A program made the translations under genes and the position numbers. A stretch of 64,000 bases of DNA from Marinobacter lipolyticus (lineage in GTDB: Bacteria > Pseudomonadota > Gammaproteobacteria > Pseudomonadales > Oleiphilaceae). Location of the stretch: assembly GCF_018424605.1 (NCBI RefSeq), contig NZ_QTKT01000007.1, positions 124,001-188,000 of the forward strand. Direction: 5' to 3'. Shown here piece by piece: positions 57,930 through 64,000 of the stretch (the stretch's first letter is position 1; each line of letters begins with the position of its first letter). The notes under the pieces were generated by a model. It was given only the letters and a program-made list of their open reading frames with translations. It did not search any database and was not told the DNA's origin.

Positions 57930-59153
57930 TTATTTGCTTCCCGCAACCAGCTTTTTGACGGCCGCCTCGAAGCGCTCCAGCGCATCGTCGATGTCGGATT
58001 CGGGAATGATCAGCGAGGGCGCCAGGCGGACCACATTCGCACCAGCAATCAGCACCATGACCCCTTCGTCCAGTCCGGCGTTGAGGAATTCCTTGGCCTT
58101 ACCCTGCCACTTCTCGGTAAGCACACAGCCAAGCAACAGCCCGGCACCGCGGACTTCGCTGAACACACCGTAGCGCTCGCCAATATCCATCATGCCTTTG
58201 CGCAGGTGTTCCGAGCGTGCCTTCACGCCTTTGAGAATCTCCTGCTGGCTGACGGTATCGACCACCTTCTGGGCCACCGCACACGCCAGCGCATTACCGC
58301 CATAGGTGCTGCCGTGGGTGCCGACGCCGAGGCTGGCGGCGATTTTGGCGGTGGTGAGCATGGCCGCGACCGGGAAACCGCCACCAAGCCCCTTCGCGCT
58401 GGAGAGGATATCCGGAACCACATCATACATTTCATAGGCATAGAGATGGCCGGTGCGGCCAACACCGCTCTGAACCTCATCGAACACCAGCAAGGCGTCG
58501 TTTTCGTCACACAGCTGACGCAGCCCTTTCAGGAACTCCGGATCGGCCGGCATGACCCCGCCCTCACCCTGGATCGGCTCGACCACAATGGCGCAGGTCT
58601 TTTCTTTCGACACCAGTTTGCGCACCGATTCCAGATCGTTGAAGGTGGCGTGGTGAATGCCGCCCGGAGCCGGCTCGAAGCCTTCCAGATACTTTGGCTG
58701 CCCACCAACACTGACCGTAAACAGGGTGCGGCCGTGGAACGAGTTGGTGAAGGAAATGATTTCGTTCTTCTGCGGACCGAAATGCTCCCAGGCATACCGG
58801 CGCACCAGTTTGAACGCCGCCTCGTTGGCCTCGCCACCGGAGTTGGCGAAAAACACCCGCTCGGCGAAGGTGAGATCGCAAAGGGTCTTGGCCAGCCTCA
58901 ACGCCGGTTCATTGGTCATCACGTTGGACAGGTGCCAGATTTTCTCGGCCTGATCGGTCAACGCGCCGACCAGACCGGGATGGGAATGGCCGAGGCAGGT
59001 CACGGCGATGCCGCCCTGAAGATCCACGAATTCGCGCCCGTCCTGGTCCCAGATTCGTGAGCCCTCGCCCCGCACCGGAATGATGGAACCGGGGGCGTAA
59101 TTGGGCACCATGACTTGATCAAAAAGTTCGCGACTGACGGGTTCTCTGTTCAT
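57930..59153 (-). CDS. astC: succinylornithine/acetylornithine transaminase AruC (AstC)
   Basis: A 407-residue class III PLP aminotransferase. The PLP lysine is in ILSSAKGLGGGFP, the aldimine-region Asp in LLVFDEVQSGVGRTG, and AERVFFANSGGEANEAAFKL is typical of acetyl/succinylornithine transaminases. It converts succinylornithine to succinylglutamate semialdehyde. First gene of the aruC-aruF-aruG-astD-astB unit; 70 bp separate it from the upstream nuclease gene. Confidence 0.93.
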   Translation of the reverse strand: MNREPVSRELFDQVMVPNYAPGSIIPVRGEGSRIWDQDGREFVDLQGGIAVTCLGHSHPGLVGALTDQAEKIWHLSNVMTNEPALRLAKTLCDLTFAERVFFANSGGEANEAAFKLVRRYAWEHFGPQKNEIISFTNSFHGRTLFTVSVGGQPKYLEGFEPAPGGIHHATFNDLESVRKLVSKEKTCAIVVEPIQGEGGVMPADPEFLKGLRQLCDENDALLVFDEVQSGVGRTGHLYAYEMYDVVPDILSSAKGLGGGFPVAAMLTTAKIAASLGVGTHGSTYGGNALACAVAQKVVDTVSQQEILKGVKARSEHLRKGMMDIGERYGVFSEVRGAGLLLGCVLTEKWQGKAKEFLNAGLDEGVMVLIAGANVVRLAPSLIIPESDIDDALERFEAAVKKLVAGSK

Positions 59154-59223
59154 CGTGTTCTCTCAACGGTTCTGGCAAAAAAACGGTTCAACATAATAGA
59201 AAGCTGGCTTTATCATACGCCAC

Positions 59224-60675
59224 TCAGGGCATCAACACATCCGGTTCACCCACCGCCGGCAGCTCCAGCACCGTCAGCGAACGACCATCACGCCCCATCA
59301 GCGCCTTCACCAGCAACTTGTAGGAATCCAGATCAAAGGTTACCGCCTGACCGCGCAGGGTCAGATCATGGAGCTCCGCTTCACTGTGCACGGTGGCCAC
59401 GTGCATCCAGTTGTACACCACCAGAATGTCGGTCACACCGGTGAACCGGTTACGCTCCACCACCCCCACCGGCCCCTGCCAGGGCCAGGTGTTCAAACGC
59501 AAGGCGTGGAACGCAATCTGCATCCGCAGGTTATAGCGCACTGCATCTTCACGCCCTTCACAGGCCCCCTTGCAGCGGCCCAGGGTGCGCTGAAAACAGG
59601 GACCGTCGTGGTCCGGCTCCAGCCCCAGCAACTTGTTACACAGCTCGTTCTTGGCGGCAATGCCGCTGAGCGCTTTCTCGGCATCGCGCTTGCTGCGGAA
59701 CAGACCGTAATAATCCCCCAGCCGGTCGGGCTGAATTTCCCGTACTAGCCGCGCCTGAAGATACCCGGACTCGGTGGCGGCCAGCTCGATGCTGACCAGG
59801 TTCTTCGCCGCCCGTGAACGGCGGTTGAACATCGGCTTCAGGGTCTTGATCTGCTTCAGCTCCAGCAGCAAGGCACCGAGTTCGCCGGCGGTCTCGGTCC
59901 ATTCCACCCTGCGCAGGCTCTCCGACATCCGCACGCCACGGGTGGAGTTGTGATCGCCGGAAAAATGCGACGCCACCCGCTGGGCAATGTTGGTGCTCTT
60001 ACCGACGTACAGCAGCACCTCATTTTCACCATAGAACCGGTAAACACCCGGCGCTCGGGGCAGCTCGTCCAGAACGTCCACCGGCAGATGGGAAGGAATA
60101 CTGGGGCGCTGCAGCAACGCCTTGATCGCCTCGGCCACCGGGGCCGTGCCGTGCTCCGCCAACGCGTGGGTGAAAAACGCCAGCATCGCGGATACATCCC
60201 CCATGGCACGATGACGCTGGACCTGCGCCAGCCCGTGGCGCTCGATCAGCGCATCCATATTGTGCCGGCGATACTGGGGATACAGCCGCCGGGACAGCTT
60301 CACGGTGCACAGCACCTTCGCCGAAAACAGCCGCCCCAACCGACGGAATTCCGCCTTGATAAAGCCGTAGTCGAACCGGGCGTTGTGGGCGACGAAAATG
60401 GTGTCCTTCAGCTGTGCTTCCAGCTCGTCGGCAATGTCCTCGAACAGCGGGGCATCCGCCACCATCTCGTTGGAAATGCCGGTGAACCTTTCGATGAAGG
60501 GCGAAATCCGGGTTTGCGGGTTGAGCAGCGTCTGCCACTGCCCAACCACCTCGCCCGCACGCCAGAACCGGATACCGATCTCGGTGATCCGATCGTGGGA
60601 GGAACTGCCTCCCGTGGTCTCTATATCAAGAAAAGCGAACGTTGCGCTGTCCAGATCCGTCGTTTTGGAAGTCAT
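59224..60675 (-). CDS. DEDD exonuclease / GIY-YIG nuclease fusion with Cys4 site
   Basis: A 483-residue two-nuclease fusion. Residues about 12-170 are a DnaQ-like 3'-5' exonuclease: Asp17 and Glu19 in LDIETTGG, Asp102 in NARFDYGF, and HRAMGD near 155-160. Residues about 205-290 are a UvrC/Cho-like GIY-YIG endonuclease (APGVYRFYGENEVLLYVGKS). Cys346, Cys360, Cys368 and Cys372 follow as C-x13-C-x7-C-x3-C, close to the UvrC Fe-S motif. Similar fusions exist in pseudomonads and mycobacteria. Probably acts in excision repair or mismatch processing. Confidence 0.88.
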   Translation of the reverse strand: MTSKTTDLDSATFAFLDIETTGGSSSHDRITEIGIRFWRAGEVVGQWQTLLNPQTRISPFIERFTGISNEMVADAPLFEDIADELEAQLKDTIFVAHNARFDYGFIKAEFRRLGRLFSAKVLCTVKLSRRLYPQYRRHNMDALIERHGLAQVQRHRAMGDVSAMLAFFTHALAEHGTAPVAEAIKALLQRPSIPSHLPVDVLDELPRAPGVYRFYGENEVLLYVGKSTNIAQRVASHFSGDHNSTRGVRMSESLRRVEWTETAGELGALLLELKQIKTLKPMFNRRSRAAKNLVSIELAATESGYLQARLVREIQPDRLGDYYGLFRSKRDAEKALSGIAAKNELCNKLLGLEPDHDGPCFQRTLGRCKGACEGREDAVRYNLRMQIAFHALRLNTWPWQGPVGVVERNRFTGVTDILVVYNWMHVATVHSEAELHDLTLRGQAVTFDLDSYKLLVKALMGRDGRSLTVLELPAVGEPDVLMP

Positions 60676-60725
60676 AACTTAAAGCTACGTGGAAAAGAGA
60701 ATCGCAGATGGCTGTAAAGCAACAG

Positions 60726-60787
60726 ATTAGATCTATAGACATTCGTCTAATTAATGCACGAATTTATTTGAAATGTCATAAATTCGT
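60726..60787. promoter_or_regulatory. AT-rich control region with perfect inverted repeat before the porin
   Basis: ACGAATTTAT (60758-60767) and ATAAATTCGT (60778-60787) are perfect 10-bp inverted repeats with a 10-nt spacer, ending 49 bp before the porin ATG. A second, looser pair ATTAGA/TCTAAT spans 60726-60751. The region is far more AT-rich than its surroundings. It is either an operator or a 5' leader hairpin; I cannot place the -35/-10 with confidence. Confidence 0.5.
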
Positions 60788-60836
60788 AACTACTTTGAAG
60801 TGGGTCCAACAAAAATAATGTGTGGAGACAACAACA

Positions 60837-62046
60837 ATGCAAAGTAACAAACTGAGAATGGCAATTCGCGCAACGGCTGCTGTGGCTGTACTGGGGGTCG
60901 CCGGGCAGGCAAGCGCGCTGGAACTTTCTACCGGTGATTTCGAAACTTCTCTTTACGGGTATGCCCGCCTTAACGCAAGTTACGATATCGACAGCGACCA
61001 GGCGCTGAGCACCCGCTCAGGTTCCTATGACGGCCTTGCCGGAAACGACGACGCGGCCGAGGGCCATTTCGGTGCGGACGCCGTACAGACTCGCATCGGC
61101 GTCAAGACCACGACTCCTCAAGGGGTGAACGTTACGGTTGAAGGCGATTTCCGCGGCGGCACTCTGCGACTGCGTCACGGCTTTGGTGAATACAAAGGCG
61201 TGCTGCTGGGTCAGACCTGGTCCAACTTCACCAGCTTCGTGGGCAACACATCCACTCTGGACTTCGATTCACTGCCGGGCCTCGCCGGCCTTCAAGGTCG
61301 TGTCGCCCAGGCCCGTTACACTACGGGGCTCACTCTCCATCGCTCTTGAAGATCCCAATGCTTCAATTCTCGGAAGAGCCCCAGTTACTGAACAGAGATT
61401 GGGTACTGACGGAGTTTTAACGGACGTTGAAACGGGCGCCTTCGAGGCTACCGGTCTCGACGACACCAAAGACTCCATGCCGGCCGTTACTGCTCGCCTG
61501 GAAGACTCTGAGGGCGGCCTTTCCTATTCGGCTGCTGTCCTGGCCCATCAGGTTGGCTACGATGATGGCTCTGACGACGAAAGCTCCTTCGGTTTCGCAA
61601 CCTTTGTTGCAGCGAAGATGGCTCTGACCGACATGATCACTATCCAGGGTACCCTGAGCTACTCCGACGGCGCCAACAGCTACCTGTATCGCTCCGGCGA
61701 TAACTTCGGCGCGGAAAGCGCGTACGTTGATGGCAGCGGCGATGTCGAGACCATTTCTGGTTACGGTGGTTCACTTGGTGCAGGATTCAATCTTGGCGGT
61801 GGACGCAGCATCAACGTGGGCTACGGCCTGGTCGAAGTTGACTGGGACGACGCTGAAAGCGATCTGGGCTCTGCCATTGTCGCCGACAAGAGCGAAACCA
61901 ACTCTGCGATCATGGCCAACTACCAGTGGACTCCGGTTCAGAACGTCATGATGGGCGTTGAATACCAGTTCCTGAGCCGTGAAAACGTGGACGGCACCGA
62001 CGGCGATGCCAACCGCATCCTGTTTGCTGCTCAGTACAACTTCTAA
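60837..62046 (+). pseudogene. DcaP-like outer-membrane porin, frameshifted
   Basis: The reading frame starts at ATG 60837 (GGAG 9 nt upstream) with a signal peptide ending GQASA, then LELSTGDFETSLYGYARLNA and VEGDFRGG...GEYKGVLLGQTWSNF, as in DcaP-type porins. After QARYTTG it hits TGA at 61347-61349. The continuation is in another frame (SLSIALEDPNASILGRAP to the terminal QYNF at 62046). Removing one G from GGGG at 61325-61328 restores a 402-residue protein ending in a barrel Phe. Either a real +1 mutation or a sequencing error; both halves look under selection. Confidence 0.85.
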
Positions 62047-62070
62047 GCGTCTTTAGAAGTTAGCTCAGGA

Positions 62071-62101
62071 GAAACCCCGGCCCCGCCGGGGTTTCTTTTT
62101 T
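62071..62101 (+). terminator. Rho-independent terminator after the porin
   Basis: GAAACCCCGGC (62071-62081) and GCCGGGGTTTC (62085-62095) form a perfect 11-bp stem with a CCC loop, followed by TTTTTT. Strong terminator 25 bp after the porin stop. Confidence 0.93.
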
Positions 62102-62295
62102 AGTGCTTCCGCAAGATTCCTGCACCACGTCGACGCACCCCCACAACCGGCAGGTTTTCCCTGCCACTCACTTTCCTTTTCAGTTCAACAATCTGCGCGC
62201 ACTCCTGTGACCTGGCATACCTGATGCAAAGACAAATAGGAATCCAGAGTGACGGACCACACTCCGCCACTGTTTAAACCAACAGAGGTGACACC

Positions 62296-62406
62296 ATGAA
62301 AAAATCAACCGACCACAGCCTGCTCTTCGAACTGACCCACCCCTTCGAAGCCGCCGTTATGCAAGACCTCCACGACTACTTCGACTGGATGTACTTCGCA
62401 AACTAA
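62296..62406 (+). CDS. 36-residue small protein
   Basis: A short frame beginning MKKSTDHSLLFELTHPFEAA and ending HDYFDWMYFAN, with GAGGTG 5 nt before the ATG. It lies in a 500-bp gap between the porin terminator and the OYE gene. It is acidic, aromatic-rich toward the C-terminus and could form one amphipathic helix. No family recognised. The good ribosome-binding site and isolated position make it credible but unproven. Confidence 0.5.
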   Translation: MKKSTDHSLLFELTHPFEAAVMQDLHDYFDWMYFAN

Positions 62407-62438
62407 GCGGGAAGAAACCGCCATAGACCGAAAGGTGT

Positions 62439-62519
62439 GGGTGGAGGTGTCTGGTAAAAAAGATCGCCTGTCTGAGCGCAGCGAGTTAAAGCGAACTTTT
62501 TTACCAAACACCTCCACCC
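62439..62519. repeat. long inverted repeat after the small ORF (different core)
   Basis: Arms 62439-62467 and 62491-62519, 29 nt each, pair with two mismatches and include a run of A on the left and T on the right. The 23-nt loop CTGTCTGAGCGCAGCGAGTT(AAA) is unrelated to the other foldback cores. It lies between the convergent small ORF and the OYE gene and may act as a shared terminator or as a mobile hairpin. Confidence 0.8.
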
Positions 62520-62562
62520 GCGCCCTACTCCAGCTCTTAAATCCTACTTCGGATTGACAACC

Positions 62563-63816
62563 CTACTCCCCGGCCCGAAACCGAGTCCGCACCCCGCGAG
62601 TCGCCATCACCCCAATCACCTCCAGCAACGACAGCACCCCCCGGTCATGGGTACGCGGCGCCTTACCCTTGCCCATCCGCCCCAGCTGACGCGTGTACCA
62701 GCTGACCTCCATCAGCGCCATATCATCGATCAGCCGTATCCCCGTGCGGATCGGTTTGACCGCGCTGGTGAACGCCTCGCCTGCCATGATGCGCTGCGGG
62801 CAATCCGGCTCCACTGCCAGCGGCCGGGCAATCCCCACCAGGTCCGTCGCTCCCGAGGCGATGGCATCCGCCATCCCCGTCTCGGTACGGAAGCCCCCCG
62901 TCACCATCAGCGGCACATCCACCCGCTGGCGCACCCTTTCGGCAAACTCCAGAAAATATGCCTCCCGCGCAAGCGTACTCTGCTTCACCTCACCGCCTTC
63001 GGCTCCCTTGGCCATGGCCGGGTTCTCGTAATTGCCCCCGGAAATCTCCACCAGATCAATCCCTTCGCTCGCCAGCGCCTCGATCACCGACAGGGATTCC
63101 TCCTCGGTAAAACCACCACGCTGGAAATCCGCCGAATTCAGCTTGATACCCACATTAAAGCCATCGCCAGTCACTTCACGGATCGCTCTGTAAACTGCCA
63201 GCACGAACCGCATGCGCTTGTCCGCGGAACCGCCCCACTCATCCGAGCGCTGGTTATGGTGCGGCGACAGGAACTGACTCACCAGATAACCGTGCGCGCC
63301 GTGGATCTGCACCCCATCAAACCCAGCCTTTTCCGCAATCGAGGCACTGGTGGCAAAACGCCGGATAATGTCCTCAATCTCCGGCCCGGAAAGCGCCCGT
63401 GGCGTGGCAAACATACCGCGCAGCTCCTTCCTGAACGGAATCGCACTGGGCGACACCGGATCGCGGTTGAGCATCTTCGGACTCTGCTTTCCGGGATGAT
63501 TCAGCTGCATCCAGATCTGGTTACCGCCGGTCTTGCCAGACTCTGCCCATTCACGCAACAACGCCAGATCCCGCTCATCCTCAAGCACCACATTCTGGGG
63601 CTCGCCGATGTGGCGACGATCCACCATTACATTGCCGGTGATCGACAGCCCCGTGCCGCCCTCGGCCCAGGTGCGATAAAGCCTGACCAGATCCTGGGTG
63701 ACCCGGTTATCAATCGTGCCCAGGGTTTCGCTCATGGCGGATTTGGCAAAGCGATTGGGGATAACGGAACCGTTCTTCAGGGTACGGGGTTGCGACAGGA
63801 TTTCGGCGGCTTTCAT
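62563..63816 (-). CDS. NADH:flavin oxidoreductase / Old Yellow Enzyme family
   Basis: A 417-residue FMN TIM-barrel oxidoreductase. FMN and substrate motifs include WMQLNHPGKQSPK, GFDGVQIHGAHGYLVSQFLSP (His-x-x-His-like pair), QRSDEWGGSADKRMRFVLAV and ASGATDLVGIARPLAVEPD. No C-terminal 4Fe-4S or NAD domain is present, so it is a short-chain OYE that reduces enones or similar. A ~40-residue C-terminal tail after ALMEVSWYTRQLGRMG is typical of a subgroup. Stands alone. Confidence 0.9.
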   Translation of the reverse strand: MKAAEILSQPRTLKNGSVIPNRFAKSAMSETLGTIDNRVTQDLVRLYRTWAEGGTGLSITGNVMVDRRHIGEPQNVVLEDERDLALLREWAESGKTGGNQIWMQLNHPGKQSPKMLNRDPVSPSAIPFRKELRGMFATPRALSGPEIEDIIRRFATSASIAEKAGFDGVQIHGAHGYLVSQFLSPHHNQRSDEWGGSADKRMRFVLAVYRAIREVTGDGFNVGIKLNSADFQRGGFTEEESLSVIEALASEGIDLVEISGGNYENPAMAKGAEGGEVKQSTLAREAYFLEFAERVRQRVDVPLMVTGGFRTETGMADAIASGATDLVGIARPLAVEPDCPQRIMAGEAFTSAVKPIRTGIRLIDDMALMEVSWYTRQLGRMGKGKAPRTHDRGVLSLLEVIGVMATRGVRTRFRAGE

Positions 63817-63969
63817 GGCGGGCCTCTTTTATAGGTATCGGGATAACTCTTGAGGCGATCTTGGAGAGGAAGAAAGCCAAGAACATTGGCCGTTGAGACG
63901 CTCCAGATAAGAAGTCAGGAAATAACGCGGAGCTGAAGCGAGAGGGGCGGGGCAGACGATTCAGGACTG
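63817..63969. other. intergenic stretch upstream of the OYE gene
   Basis: No reading frame, RNA gene or clear promoter is visible. The last part (AGCTGAAGCGAGAGGGGCGG onward) probably includes one arm of the foldback element that runs off the window end; its partner arm is not in view. Confidence 0.4.
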
Positions 63970-64000
63970 TTGAGGGCCATGGACGGCCCGAAACAAGCGC
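63970..64000 (-). repeat. foldback element, copy 4, cut by the window end
   Basis: Read on the minus strand, these 31 nt match 46780-46810 of copy 3 at 27 of 31 positions, including the GGCC-GTCC-x-TGGCC palindrome and the GCGCTT lead-in. The flanking sequence differs from the arm of copy 3. The rest of the element lies beyond the window. Confidence 0.75.

Noticed and set aside
61138..62046. Separate gene for the second half of the porin
   Set aside because: It has no start or ribosome-binding site of its own, and its first residues are out-of-frame noise; it is the continuation of the frameshifted porin.

Overview
The window is a 64-kb piece of a gammaproteobacterial chromosome with high GC, dense coding and housekeeping content. 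The gene set points to a Marinobacter-like marine bacterium: fabAB, a long suf operon, FlgP/FlgT of the sheath-side H ring, the pseudomonad-type two-subunit arginine succinyltransferase, a TRAP-linked glc operon and a DcaP-like porin. This placement is inferred from gene content; no 16S rRNA gene is present. There is no prophage, no insertion sequence with a transposase and no CRISPR array.

Layout. 1-3.7 kb: end of a SirB-like gene, nnrS, fabAB and a stand-alone AraC-type DNA-binding domain. 3.9-10.4 kb: sufBCDSATE behind a promoter overlapped by a good match to a type-1 IscR site, but with no iscR nearby. 10.4-12.2 kb: flgT and flgP on the minus strand. 12.5-17.7 kb: a TraF-like outer-membrane protein, cca, folM, thiolase and trmL. 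17.7-18.7 kb: secB and a yibN-like gene lacking the rhodanese cysteine. 18.8-23.9 kb: gpmI-envC-ctpA-yibQ. 23.9-26.7 kb: hisBHAF. 26.8-34.5 kb: asmA-mutY-yggX, tRNA-Phe, a LysE exporter, a CaCA exchanger and small unknowns. 34.5-43.4 kb: a TRAP transporter plus glcGDEF, divergent from a GlcC-like regulator and flanked by two FadR-type palindromes. 43.6-47.9 kb: an arginine/ornithine-type ABC transporter plus astE. 47.9-52.9 kb: an RND pump with a divergent TetR gene and a tandem operator. 52.9-59.2 kb: astB, astD, aruG, aruF and aruC. 59.2-64 kb: an exonuclease/GIY-YIG fusion, a frameshifted porin, a 36-codon ORF and an Old Yellow Enzyme.

Functionally the window covers Fe-S assembly and its clients (MutY, GlcF, the Cys4 nuclease, YggX), unsaturated fatty-acid synthesis, histidine synthesis, 2-hydroxy-acid uptake and oxidation, and arginine uptake and degradation.

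The most unusual signal is a family of intergenic foldback elements. Three complete copies (15.8, 35.8 and 46.7 kb) and one cut by the window end each have a 28-31 bp outer stem whose sequence is private to that copy, closing a loop of about 50 nt. The loop sequence is shared between copies and carries one or two mini-palindromes. Conserved loops with unrelated but self-complementary arms are not what simple transposition would leave. Other points worth checking are the G4 frameshift in the porin, the intercistronic hairpins after both binding-protein genes, and the small proteins.
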